A stretch of 36,525 bases of DNA from Saprospiraceae bacterium (GCA_020629255.1 JAHDDR010000004.1:15157-51681), one strand, 5' to 3'. Counted from the first letter of the stretch, positions 7,607 through 15,266 are shown. A program made the numbers and translations. Notes: a model not told the origin generated them from the letters alone.

Positions 7607-9067
7607 TTATTTCAATCTTGCACGTGTTGTACGATTGATCCAACAACCAATTTTATAAGAATCCCCATCTTTCACATTTCCATTCATGAAACCATCTTCT
7701 TTGGTTGGAAGATATTGGCTGTATTTATTGATTTGCCGTTGTGCTTTTCCAGCCGATTCGCCATCCTGTTTTGCTTTTTCCCACATATCCATAGCCGGCC
7801 AAATCACCACTTGGCTCTTCCATCCTGTACCTGGACCGCAACTTGCACCACTCGAGGCATACATGTTTCCTATCAGCAAATAAGCCTTACCCCATCCCGG
7901 GCGGTGTTCCAATGCTTTGTTCGCCCACTCCCGAGCTTTACTAAACCTCTTTTGTCGGGTCATGATAGACGCTATAGAATAAGCATAAGCGGCTTTTTTA
8001 GAATTGTCGCTTGATTTATTATACCTATCTTCTAAACAATTAAGTGCTTCTGCATATTGTCCATTCTTGAGCATGTCATTACATGAAGGAGGTCTTGGTG
8101 TTCCTGGTTTTGTCGGATTAGGATCTGTTTCTACTACTACACAATTGGCTTGGTAAGAAGCATTGATTTCTCTCAATTTAGCATCTGTTTCGGAACAATT
8201 ACCCCAACGTAGAATGGAGTACGCTTCCATCATGGCATCGCAATCATTTTTATCTTCTTCGAAGATGTAGAGGTATTTGTTTTTGTAATAATTGCAATCA
8301 TAAAAACCTTTGGTCGCTTCGAATTCTTCTAAGCGAACAGACGCATAACCATCCACTACTTTGAAACCTTCTAATTCGTTTCCTTTGGCCGTCTTCAAAC
8401 CATTGGAAACGATTTTAGTTACCATCATGGCATATTTTTGTGCTTCCGCCATCCCGATGGCTTTGTTATTGAACTGTGTGATCAATAAATCAGTAAACGG
8501 GTTCAATACGAAGGCTTGGGTTTCCATTCCTTTCAAATCCATCGATTTTTTGAATAGGTCATATTTTTCTTTATCTGTGGCATAACTCGGATAGTTATAC
8601 ACATAATCGAAGCCTTTTCTGCCATAGATGTATCCTACATCATCGGGATAGCACTCCAACATTTCATCATATAATTTCATGATTTGATCCACGAGACCTT
8701 TTTTCTTGGCTGTATCTGTTTCTTTTTTGAATTGATCATTCAAGATTTCGAGTCCCCAATTATAGACGGTATTTCTTTTTCCATCTGCTGCGGGAGCTGC
8801 GGCATATACTTTTTGCCAAAGGGGAAATGCCTTCTCATAATTTTTCGCCTTTACTTCATCCTTACATAAAACATAACTATCTATGATAGCATCTTTATTC
8901 GGAGAATCATTCCAATTGGGACAAGGACTTAGATTTTCTTCGGGTTTAGGTTTTGTTGTCTCTGTTTTGGGTTCTTCTTTTTCTACCGTTTTTTGGGTGG
9001 TCTTGGGTGTACAAGCCCAAAAGAACAAGACAATTCCTGTCAATAATAGCAACGAACGTTTCTTCAT
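7607..9067 (-). CDS. TPR-repeat lipoprotein
   Basis: 486 residues. The signal peptide ends in FFWAC (lipid-modified Cys19), followed by a Lys/Thr/Glu/Pro-rich linker up to about residue 45 and then a helical-repeat protein. Recognisable TPR-like helices include KAKNYEKAFPLWQKVYAAAP near the N-terminus and, near the C-terminus, YAEALNCLEDRYNKS and KRFSKAREWANKALEHRPGW, which is followed by KAYLLIGNMYAS. Several Cys pairs in the middle and end suggest disulfides in the periplasm. A Pro-rich hinge (NPTKPGTPRPPS) separates two repeat blocks. The family is widespread in Bacteroidota as an uncharacterised periplasmic TPR lipoprotein; it probably scaffolds envelope complexes. No enzyme domain is visible. 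Confidence 0.8.
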   Translation of the reverse strand: MKKRSLLLLTGIVLFFWACTPKTTQKTVEKEEPKTETTKPKPEENLSPCPNWNDSPNKDAIIDSYVLCKDEVKAKNYEKAFPLWQKVYAAAPAADGKRNTVYNWGLEILNDQFKKETDTAKKKGLVDQIMKLYDEMLECYPDDVGYIYGRKGFDYVYNYPSYATDKEKYDLFKKSMDLKGMETQAFVLNPFTDLLITQFNNKAIGMAEAQKYAMMVTKIVSNGLKTAKGNELEGFKVVDGYASVRLEEFEATKGFYDCNYYKNKYLYIFEEDKNDCDAMMEAYSILRWGNCSETDAKLREINASYQANCVVVETDPNPTKPGTPRPPSCNDMLKNGQYAEALNCLEDRYNKSSDNSKKAAYAYSIASIMTRQKRFSKAREWANKALEHRPGWGKAYLLIGNMYASSGASCGPGTGWKSQVVIWPAMDMWEKAKQDGESAGKAQRQINKYSQYLPTKEDGFMNGNVKDGDSYKIGCWINRTTRARLK

Positions 9068-9111
9068 GGTGATTTATCGTTTAATTCTATAATTTCTAAA
9101 TGAATAGATGC

Positions 9112-9119
9112 CAAATTTA
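9112..9119 (-). promoter_or_regulatory. Putative -7 element for the TPR lipoprotein gene
   Basis: On the minus strand this reads TAAATTTG, a match to TAnnTTTG, about 45 nt before the ATG at 9067. No -33 element at the standard spacing, so support is limited. Confidence 0.3.
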
Positions 9120-9144
9120 ATCTAACCGGTGTATATAATGGTAA

Positions 9145-9373
9145 TCAAATATATGTTTCGATTGCTGCACCAGTCGGATTCTCTTCATTTAGACTAAAAA
9201 TTCTCATTAATGGATACATTAAGGTGAGTACAATAACGAAAAAAAATCCTGAAAGGAATGTTATACTTTTGGTAAAAAATGATAAGAAAAGGATAAAGCT
9301 CCTATTTCTAAGAGCTTTATCTGTTTTCTTCCATGCGAGAGGGGAGATCTGAAATAAAAGTTTCCCAATTCAT
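9145..9373 (-). pseudogene. Small membrane protein gene broken by a single-base frameshift
   Basis: From ATG 9373 the minus strand reads MNWETFISDLPSRMEENR and hits TAA at 9319-9317. Removing one A from the four-A run (T-run 9324-9327 on the plus strand) joins this frame to a long open frame that begins TDKALRNRSFILFLSFF, continues through a strongly hydrophobic segment (SGFFFVIVLTLMYPLMRIF) and ends in TGA at 9147-9145. The repaired protein would have 75 residues: soluble N-terminus, one or two membrane helices and a polar tail. I do not recognise the family. It could be a real pseudogene, a base-calling error in a homopolymer, or a programmed frameshift. A 10-bp perfect hairpin (9292-9301 with 9312-9321) lies just after the stop of the first frame. 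Confidence 0.5.
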
Positions 9374-9444
9374 AATATGTGATCTAATTGTGTGATAATA
9401 TGTAAGCTACCTTAATCGAAATTCGTGCCATTTATGAATATGGT

Positions 9445-10356
9445 TCATAAGATAACATTACCATAACGCTCATTGAACCCCTCTATGCCTTGCAGCCCTC
9501 CGGTATGAATTGCCATAATAGAGGCGTTCTTCGGAAAAAAACCTTGTTCAATTAGATCAAAAATACCATACATCATTTTTCCGGTATAAATGGGATCTAA
9601 GGGAATGTTGTATTCTTTTTTGAACCCGTTGATAAAGGAAATCAATTCGGGAGTATGTTTGGCATATCCTCCAAAATGATACTCGTTCTTGATGTTCCAA
9701 TTGTGATATGTTTTTTGGAGTAGCTGATTTACCTCAGATATTAAGAAATTCCCCTTGAGGCTCGAAAATCCTAATATTTTAGTCTGTTTGAATTTTTCGG
9801 CAACCTGCTGAATTATACCTCCAATGGTTCCCCCTGTTCCTACCGAAACACAAATAAATTCCGGATTATAGCCTTGTCCTTCCATTTCATCAATAATTTC
9901 CCGACAACCTTTTAGGGCATATGAATTTGTCCCGCCTTCAGGAATCATATAAAATGAACCGAATTGATTTTTTAATTCTTCCAAAAAGGTAGGATCGTAT
10001 TTATTCCTGAATTGGGTCCGACTCACATAATGGAGTTGCATTCCTTTTTCTTTGGCAAATCGTAGTGTCGGATTTAAAATGGCCGGGGGCGTTCCTCTGA
10101 TTATTCCAATACTGGAAAATCCGTATTCTTTTGCTGCTGCTGAAGTTGCATGGATATGGTTGGAAAAAGCCCCCCCAAATGTGAGCAAGGTATTTTCTCC
10201 TTGTAATTTCGCTTGCTCAAGGTTGTATTTCAGTTTTCTGAATTTATTTCCTTGTATGGTAGGATGAATTAAGTCATCTCTTTTTAGATATAATTTGATT
10301 CCTTTTTCTAAGAGTGAATCGTTGGCCAATTCTTGTATGGGAGTAGGAACTTGCAT
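9445..10356 (-). CDS. PLP-dependent D-cysteine desulfhydrase / ACC deaminase-like enzyme
   Basis: 303 residues, fold-type II PLP enzyme. The PLP lysine is expected at Lys38 in IQGNKFRKLKYNL. LLTFGGAFSNHIHATSAAA carries the Ser-Asn-His substrate/cofactor loop, VSVGTGGTIGGI is the glycine-rich phosphate-binding turn, and IMAIHTGGLQGIEGF closes the C-terminus. Family members deaminate 1-aminocyclopropane-1-carboxylate or, more often in bacteria, split D-cysteine into pyruvate, ammonia and sulfide; sequence alone does not separate these. Length is a little shorter than the ~325-340 residues of typical members. The gene stands alone. A terminator-like hairpin ends 13 nt before its start codon, suggesting transcriptional attenuation. 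Confidence 0.87.
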   Translation of the reverse strand: MQVPTPIQELANDSLLEKGIKLYLKRDDLIHPTIQGNKFRKLKYNLEQAKLQGENTLLTFGGAFSNHIHATSAAAKEYGFSSIGIIRGTPPAILNPTLRFAKEKGMQLHYVSRTQFRNKYDPTFLEELKNQFGSFYMIPEGGTNSYALKGCREIIDEMEGQGYNPEFICVSVGTGGTIGGIIQQVAEKFKQTKILGFSSLKGNFLISEVNQLLQKTYHNWNIKNEYHFGGYAKHTPELISFINGFKKEYNIPLDPIYTGKMMYGIFDLIEQGFFPKNASIMAIHTGGLQGIEGFNERYGNVIL

Positions 10357-10369
10357 GAAATGCGAATAT

Positions 10370-10402
10370 AAAAAAAGGCAGCCGCTTCTTCTAGCAGCTA
10401 CC
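10370..10402 (-). promoter_or_regulatory. Attenuator-like terminator in the leader of the PLP enzyme gene
   Basis: Read on the minus strand, a 10-bp stem (10402-10393 with 10386-10377, two G-U pairs, 6-nt loop) is followed by seven T (10376-10370). This is a good intrinsic terminator, yet it sits directly upstream of the ATG at 10356 with no gene on this strand before it. A second perfect 9-bp hairpin (10437-10429 with 10417-10409) precedes it. A 17-codon ORF (ATG 10485 to TGA 10432) ends inside that hairpin. The C-rich stretch near 10479-10468 can pair with G-runs of either hairpin, so alternative folds are possible. Confidence 0.5.
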
Positions 10403-10709
10403 CCTTGAATTTGATTCCCCCCTTTATTGAATCAAATCATTCTTCTTTTTCCTAACGTGATTTTACAGAGGGGGTGCCTTTTCATATTAAAAAGCAATCA
10501 TATATTTCACTTTGCAATACTCATGCCATTTTTTATATATGTTTATTAAGTAATGGATAAAATGGTTGTTAATGCCTTTGTTTTAGATAAATGAAATGAA
10601 TCATTCTTTCTTTTTATTCATTTTTCTAGTGGGAGGTCTCAAAATATTGGTATTCGATTGGTTATTTTATTAATTTGCTAGTTCAAGTATTTTTTTAAAA
10701 TTAAAAACC
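10403..10709. other. Intergenic region between PLP enzyme and SPOR genes
   Basis: Holds the upstream part of the minus-strand leader (hairpin 10409-10437 and a 17-codon minus ORF 10432-10485) and otherwise AT-rich DNA. No gene seen. No strict TAnnTTTG element was found for the plus-strand SPOR gene; the nearest match, TTAATTTG around 10671-10678, deviates at position two. Confidence 0.4.
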
Positions 10710-11399
10710 ATGGATAAATTATTGGACTGGGCATTTACCCTTGCATTTATTGCTGCTATTTTGATTATAGGATATTTTGTGTACGATGGGGTGAGCAAGG
10801 CGATGAATGAAGGAAAGTTAGATGACAGGAGTATTGAAATCGCAGAAGAAGAATATGATGATGATGTAGATGCCAGATATGAAAGCGAGGACGAAGATTA
10901 TTACGAAGATGATGGGGAAGACCTTTATGCTGAAGAAGAATCCATACCCCAAGAGTATGATGATGAAATTGCACAAGTGATGGAAGATGTTATTTCTGAA
11001 ACTCAAACCGAAGAAGCTCTGACAGCTTCCGAACCGGAATCTATTCCTTCAACCCCTGAGCCTGTTGAAGAAAAGGAAGAAGATGTTGTTGAGGAAAAAT
11101 CCGTTCAAGATCCGTCTCCAGCAAAAGAAGAAATAGAGAAAAAACCTGAACCCACAAAGCTTACCGCTTATACTGCCAAATTTCTTGTATTGGCGGGTTC
11201 ATTCAGTACTAAAGCCAATGCCGAGACACATGCCAAAAGTTTGGAAAAATTAGGGTATCAACCCGAAGTGGTAAACTTCATCAATTCGGAAATGCATACG
11301 GTTGTCGCTGCCAGATATAATAGCCGAGGATCTGCCGATGCTGCCAAAAAGCAGCTCAAAAGCAAAAAAATAGATTGCTATGTACATACAAAAAGATAA
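10710..11399 (+). CDS. SPOR-domain membrane protein with acidic linker
   Basis: 229 residues. One N-terminal membrane helix at about residues 8-27 (FTLAFIAAILIIGYFVYDGV), a very acidic, probably disordered linker from about 40 to 140 (many Asp/Glu/Pro runs), then a SPOR domain at about 155-229 that begins FLVLAGSFSTKANAETHAKS and ends KKIDCYVHTK. SPOR domains bind denuded peptidoglycan glycans, mainly at division septa. The domain order (membrane anchor, long periplasmic spacer, C-terminal SPOR) is that of FtsN-like proteins, but FtsN itself is highly diverged, so identity cannot be claimed. The deoC-like gene follows 50 nt downstream in the same orientation, and a second SPOR protein comes after it. 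Confidence 0.82.
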   Translation: MDKLLDWAFTLAFIAAILIIGYFVYDGVSKAMNEGKLDDRSIEIAEEEYDDDVDARYESEDEDYYEDDGEDLYAEEESIPQEYDDEIAQVMEDVISETQTEEALTASEPESIPSTPEPVEEKEEDVVEEKSVQDPSPAKEEIEKKPEPTKLTAYTAKFLVLAGSFSTKANAETHAKSLEKLGYQPEVVNFINSEMHTVVAARYNSRGSADAAKKQLKSKKIDCYVHTKR

Positions 11400-11449
11400 A
11401 ACTTCGTAGTTTGTAATACCAAAAGATCCGAAACCAAATAGATAAAGAA

Positions 11450-12127
11450 ATGAACCGCCCAATGAAGTCCGAAGAAATTTTCTTGGAAGAAAATAACCTC
11501 TCTCAACATATCGACCGTACTCTTTTACATCCGGATTGTTCGGAAGAGGAAATCAGCATTGTTTGTGCTGAGGCTAAAGAAAAATGCTTCCATGCTGTGT
11601 GTATTCCTCCTTATTTTGTTCAAAAAGCGGCTCGGTTGTTGGAGGAAAGCCCCGTCAAAATTGTTACTATGATTGGTTTTCCTATGGGCTATTCGACCAC
11701 CTACGCCAAAGTAGAAGAAATGAAAAGAGCTTTCATTGATGGTGTGGATGAAATTGATGCCATGATTAATATTTGTGCGGTAAAGAATAATGACTGGAAT
11801 TATGTTAAAAACGATATTGACACCATGGCGAGCATGACCCGTATGAAAAACAAAATTATCAAAATTATTTTTGAGGTGGATATGCTCAATGAGGACGAAG
11901 CAAAAAAGCTTTGTGATATTTGCATAGAAAGTGGTGTGGATTTTATCCAAACTTCTACCGGTGTAAACGGCAAGGGCAACCAAACGAGTATCATTTCTTT
12001 TCTTCGCAGTTATTTGCCTGAAAATATCAAAATAAAATCGGCTGGGGGAATTGAGTCCATACAGGAAGCAAAAAAAATATTGGATGCCGGAGCAGAGCGA
12101 ATCGGATATATGAACTCTTTGTCGTGA
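11450..12127 (+). CDS. Deoxyribose-phosphate aldolase homologue lacking the Schiff-base lysine
   Basis: 225 residues, TIM-barrel DeoC family: IDRTLLHPDCSEEEI, CIPPYFV, VTMIGFPMGYSTT, DEIDAMINICAVKN, KIIKIIFEV and IKSAGGIESIQEA. DERA normally forms a Schiff base with a Lys in the motif DFxKTSTG. Here the motif reads DFIQTSTG, with Gln167 encoded by CAA at 11948-11950. The other catalytic residues appear kept: Asp103, Lys138 and the KSAGG Lys196. The C-terminal phosphate loop normally reads like RIGTSSG and here reads RIGYMNSLS at the very end. It probably cannot perform the classical aldolase reaction and may be an inactive or repurposed paralogue. The start could also be the second ATG at 11462. 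Located between two SPOR-domain genes. Confidence 0.85.
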   Translation: MNRPMKSEEIFLEENNLSQHIDRTLLHPDCSEEEISIVCAEAKEKCFHAVCIPPYFVQKAARLLEESPVKIVTMIGFPMGYSTTYAKVEEMKRAFIDGVDEIDAMINICAVKNNDWNYVKNDIDTMASMTRMKNKIIKIIFEVDMLNEDEAKKLCDICIESGVDFIQTSTGVNGKGNQTSIISFLRSYLPENIKIKSAGGIESIQEAKKILDAGAERIGYMNSLS

Positions 12128-12152
12128 ACAACTAAAATCATCAGCTTTTCGT

Positions 12153-12160
12153 TATCTTTG
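12153..12160 (+). promoter_or_regulatory. Putative -7 element for the second SPOR gene
   Basis: TATCTTTG fits TAnnTTTG exactly, 8 nt before the ATG at 12169, which would give a nearly leaderless transcript. The -33 box is not evident. The element falls in the 41-nt gap after the deoC-like gene. Confidence 0.4.
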
Positions 12161-12168
12161 CAAAAAAT

Positions 12169-12567
12169 ATGATTATGAATTTCAAGGCTTGGTTTTCCAT
12201 TCTGTTCTTTTCTCTTTTTATTTCTACACTTCAAGCACAAATCAGTTATATAGAAGATGTGGCTGTGCAAGGGATCTACAATCGGTATATTTCTCAAAAT
12301 AGATCCACAACGTTAACTTTGGGTTGGAGGGTGCAAATCGTATCAACCAATGATCGTAGAAAAATGGAAGCCGTAAAAGCCGAATTCGAAAATAAATTTC
12401 CAGAACTTATTCCAGTTTGGACGTACGAAGCTCCTAACTATAAAGTAAGGGTTGGTGCTTTTCAAACGAAAATGGAGACCGAGGCTCTTCGAAACAAATT
12501 GAGAAAAGAATTTCCAAGTGCATTCGCTGTAAAGGATAACAAAATTAAACCCATAGAATATTTATAA
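12169..12567 (+). CDS. Secreted SPOR-domain protein
   Basis: 132 residues from ATG 12169 (or 12175, two codons later). A signal peptide (MNFKAWFSILFFSLFISTLQ, predicted cleavage after the following Ala) precedes a short linker and one SPOR domain at about residues 50-125: a first strand GWRVQIVSTNDRRKMEAVKA, and a second half with YKVRVGAFQTKMETEALRNK and a last strand ending FAVKDNKIKP. SPOR domains recognise glycan strands lacking stem peptides. No membrane anchor remains after cleavage, so the protein is probably periplasmic. Its neighbour 12 nt downstream is a polytopic membrane protein. This is a compact version of the anchored SPOR protein encoded 1.5 kb upstream. Confidence 0.8.
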   Translation: MIMNFKAWFSILFFSLFISTLQAQISYIEDVAVQGIYNRYISQNRSTTLTLGWRVQIVSTNDRRKMEAVKAEFENKFPELIPVWTYEAPNYKVRVGAFQTKMETEALRNKLRKEFPSAFAVKDNKIKPIEYL

Positions 12568-12579
12568 ACATTTTATCCC

Positions 12580-14004
12580 GTGGGATATAACATACAAATC
12601 ATAAAAAAAGGATTTTTGGGTATTCGTCCTAAAAATCCTTTTTCTATTTTCGCTATCCTCGTTTTTATTGTATCAGCAATTACGGTTTTAAATACAGAAC
12701 GGACTCATAAACGATCCATCCAATACGATTTGGCGGGCTATTTTTCTTACTTACCCGCTATTTTTTTAGAAGATGATTTGAGCTTCCATTTTACAGACAA
12801 ATACAACCTCGACAATAAACAATTCCTTGCCTCTACTTCCGACACCACCCTGCGGGTGAACCGATATTCTATTGGAACTGCGGTTTTATTATCTCCATTT
12901 TATGCTTTTAAAAATAAGACCCTTCCCACTACCTCAAAATTAGAAAAAGGGGGTTTTTCGAATATTTATTTATATGAGGTAATTAGAGCCACTATTATTT
13001 ATGTCTGTCTCGGTTTTTTATTTCTACGAGGAATCCTTTTGTATTATTTTGATGATATTACAACAACCCTTAGCATTTTAGGCATCGGCTTAGGAACCAA
13101 CCTTTTTTATTATTCATGTGTCGATGCCTTGATGAGCCACGCCTGTTCTTTTTTTTTATTTTCGGTTTTGTTTTGGTCAACGTTCCAATGGCTTGAAAAA
13201 AAGAATAAAAAGGCATTGCCTCTGCTTGGAATAACCATGGGATTAATTGCTTGTGTACGGTTACCTAATTTAATTGTCGGATTATTGCCTCTCCTTTGGG
13301 GTATCAAATCATTGGCTTGTATTTCTGAAAGGGCATCATTATTATGGAAACAAAAATGGTGGATTTCCGCTGCTCTTTTTTGTTTTTTAATCGGATATTT
13401 TCCTCAAATATTATATTACAAATTGGCTACGGGGCATTGGTGGGTCAACGCGTACCAAGGGTATAGTTTCTGGTGGGAGCAACCTCTTTTCTGGAGATTG
13501 ATGTTGAGTTTTAGAAACGGATGGCTTATTTATTCGCCCATTATGTTGCTCGGACTTGCGGGGATTTATTTTACTTGGAAATATTATAAAGAAGCCTTCT
13601 GGCCCCTCTTCTTATTTTTGATCATAAATATTTATGTCTTGTCTTCTTGGTGGTGCTGGTGGTATATCGGTTTCGGTATGAGAGCTATGGTAGAAGCACT
13701 TGCTCTTATGGCTTTTCCTTTCTGTGTTTGCATCTCTATCCTAATAAAACGCAAATTTTTGCGATGGTTCTTTGCCCTCTTTTTTTCGGCATGCATTTAT
13801 CTGAACTTATTCCAAACACATCAATACATTTATGCTATTATGCCCTGGGATGGGATGAACAAAGAAACCTATTTTCATATTTTCGGAAAGACAAATCCAG
13901 TCGATAAGGAATTCATCCTTACGCGAGATAGTTTAATCAATTATAATTTGGATATACACAAAGCCATCAACGACAAAAATTACCGTTGGGAACATTTGAA
14001 ATAA
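12580..14004 (+). CDS. Polytopic membrane protein, GT-C glycosyltransferase-like
   Basis: 474 residues with about 10-11 hydrophobic segments. The start is GTG at 12580, since no in-frame ATG occurs before residue 180. A loop rich in Asp/Phe/Tyr follows the first membrane segment (QYDLAGYFSYLPAIFLEDD), the usual place for the acidic catalytic motif of GT-C enzymes such as PMT and ArnT relatives. Later segments are aromatic-rich (WWCWWYIGFGMRAMVE). GT-C enzymes transfer sugars from polyprenyl-phosphate donors on the periplasmic side. I infer this class from topology and the position of the acidic loop, not from a diagnostic motif. The GTG lies inside a small inverted repeat, TATCCC-GT-GGGATA (12574-12587). 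A strong terminator follows. Confidence 0.6.
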   Translation: MGYNIQIIKKGFLGIRPKNPFSIFAILVFIVSAITVLNTERTHKRSIQYDLAGYFSYLPAIFLEDDLSFHFTDKYNLDNKQFLASTSDTTLRVNRYSIGTAVLLSPFYAFKNKTLPTTSKLEKGGFSNIYLYEVIRATIIYVCLGFLFLRGILLYYFDDITTTLSILGIGLGTNLFYYSCVDALMSHACSFFLFSVLFWSTFQWLEKKNKKALPLLGITMGLIACVRLPNLIVGLLPLLWGIKSLACISERASLLWKQKWWISAALFCFLIGYFPQILYYKLATGHWWVNAYQGYSFWWEQPLFWRLMLSFRNGWLIYSPIMLLGLAGIYFTWKYYKEAFWPLFLFLIINIYVLSSWWCWWYIGFGMRAMVEALALMAFPFCVCISILIKRKFLRWFFALFFSACIYLNLFQTHQYIYAIMPWDGMNKETYFHIFGKTNPVDKEFILTRDSLINYNLDIHKAINDKNYRWEHLK

Positions 14005-14006
14005 AA

Positions 14007-14036
14007 AACCTCTTTGCCTGAATAGGCAAAGAGGTT
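14007..14036. terminator. Strong bidirectional terminator
   Basis: A perfect 13-bp stem, AACCTCTTTGCCT with AGGCAAAGAGGTT, with loop GAAT (14020-14023). It has A-run and T-run flanks on both sides (T from 14035), placed between the convergent GT-C-like and DUF4294 genes. Confidence 0.9.
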
Positions 14037-14058
14037 TTTTTATCCTTCTTTCTAAATT

Positions 14059-14682
14059 TTATTCTTCATCATCCATAAGGGTGATATCAAAATCCGAAAG
14101 AACGGCTTCCATCATTGGATCCTCTTCTGGATTATATTTTTCTTTTAATTTATAACCATAGAACTTCCCAATCAAATTATATTTTGCCGCCGTTGTTCCG
14201 CCCCGAATTTGCTTCAACACTTTATAAAAAGACGTATCTAATTCTCTTTCGATCATGGCAATAAGAACTTTTCCCTGAGTACGGGTCAATTTTTTTAGGG
14301 GAGCTTCAAATTCCTTTTTTAGATCTTTTTGCACCTTTTTCGAATATTTTTTTCTCTTGCGTTTCTTCATCTCCGCCGTTTCTATCTGCATTTGCCGATA
14401 AACCGTAATCGCTTTAACAGCATAAGGGTAAACCTTTTGGGCACTCCGTTTCAATTTATAGTACCTCCGCTTGTCTTCCTTACTTTTGAATTCACGAGGC
14501 ATGGTAATAGACGTTCCATCTAAATCCGCGATATAGAGTGTATCACCATCTGTAACGAGGGCGTACATCCATTCATCACCAATCTTTACCCTTTCCATAT
14601 CTTCCAAGTCGTCTTGTGCGAACATGGGCAAAGAAAACAGGGTAAGAAATCCTAATAATATAAATCTATTTGTCATCATCAT
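14059..14682 (-). CDS. DUF4294-family exported protein
   Basis: 207 residues. A signal peptide (about residues 1-22, cleaved near MFAQ-DD) is followed by a conserved segment typical of DUF4294: a beta region VTDGDTLYIADLDGTSITMP, then RRYYKLKRSAQKVYPYAVKA, a very basic stretch (MKKRKRKKYSKKVQKDLKKE) and a helical C-terminal half with LTRTQGKVLIAMIERELDTS and a final acidic tail. DUF4294 is almost confined to Bacteroidota and has no known activity. The motif order and length are those of the family. Three adjacent ATG codons open the gene; any could be used. Predicted location is the periplasm or envelope. It is a single-gene unit facing a bidirectional terminator. Confidence 0.85.
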   Translation of the reverse strand: MMMTNRFILLGFLTLFSLPMFAQDDLEDMERVKIGDEWMYALVTDGDTLYIADLDGTSITMPREFKSKEDKRRYYKLKRSAQKVYPYAVKAITVYRQMQIETAEMKKRKRKKYSKKVQKDLKKEFEAPLKKLTRTQGKVLIAMIERELDTSFYKVLKQIRGGTTAAKYNLIGKFYGYKLKEKYNPEEDPMMEAVLSDFDITLMDDEE

Positions 14683-14792
14683 TCTGTTGGTCGTTTTTGT
14701 TTATATAACGCAATTTATAGCAAAAAAGGTATCAAAATCCGTTAATAGCTCGTTAAACATCATTATTTTGGCATTAGTGATTCATTTTGATT

Positions 14793-14971
14793 TGTCTATA
14801 AGAAGCTGATTGAATTTAACCATTAGAATTTGTTATGCTCCTTTTTTCACTGTTTTTCGTTCCCAAAATGCTCATTTAGCTAAGGCTAAACTCCGCTTTT
14901 TGTGCCTCAACCAGTAAAAAAATGAACGATAACATTTTTCAAATGTCAAATCCAATCAGCTTCTTAGACGA
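14793..14971. mobile_element. MITE-like imperfect palindrome
   Basis: A 179-bp near-symmetrical inverted repeat. The outer arms (14793-14817 and 14948-14971) share the core AAGAAGCTGATTG with only a few differences. The inner halves stay alignable to a 4-nt centre (TAAG, 14881-14884) flanked by TTTAGC and GCTAAA. No ORF of useful size is inside, as expected for a miniature inverted-repeat element mobilised in trans, or a repeat family folding as a long RNA hairpin. I could not identify a clean target-site duplication. It sits between the divergent DUF4294 and lipoprotein genes and may carry or disturb their promoters. Confidence 0.65.
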
Positions 14972-15017
14972 ATTCCTTTTATTTGCGTTACCAATATATC
15001 ATCAATTAAAATTAATA

Positions 15018-15266
15018 ATGAGGGTTTTCCTTTTTTTCTTGGCTGTATCCTTTTTAATTTTTTCCTGTGAAATTGATCCCAACAGGAAGAAAAAGCAAAA
15101 ATTCAATTATATCGAAGATCAAGTCAAAAAACATACCGATTCCCTGGGCTTGGTACTTGATTCTTTATGTGATCTGCATCAAAAAGAACGGTTCGATTTT
15201 ATGGTCGATTCTATTATTGATGTACGATTGGCAGATATCCGTCGAAAAATAGATCAGAAAAAATGA
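15018..15266 (+). CDS. Small lipoprotein of unknown function
   Basis: 82 residues from ATG 15018. A longer frame from 14922 starts inside the palindromic repeat and adds non-signal sequence, so it is rejected. The hydrophobic stretch FLFFLAVSFLIFSC ends in a lipobox with Cys17, followed by a polar, helical, Lys/Asp-rich mature part (KKKQKFNYIEDQVKKHTDSL). No known family. Its last four bases (ATGA) overlap the start of the next gene, so the pair is translationally coupled. Confidence 0.65.
   Translation: MRVFLFFLAVSFLIFSCEIDPNRKKKQKFNYIEDQVKKHTDSLGLVLDSLCDLHQKERFDFMVDSIIDVRLADIRRKIDQKK

Noticed and set aside
9292-9321. Perfect 10-bp hairpin as an independent terminator
   Set aside because: It has no good T-run on either strand and lies within the frameshifted small membrane protein frame, so it is described there instead.
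12574-12587. Inverted repeat TATCCC-GT-GGGATA as an operator
   Set aside because: Only six base pairs around the GTG start of the GT-C-like gene; too short to call without a regulator.
14922-15017. N-terminal extension of the small lipoprotein gene
   Set aside because: These codons lie largely inside the palindromic repeat and do not form a signal peptide, while the ATG at 15018 begins a clean lipoprotein signal.
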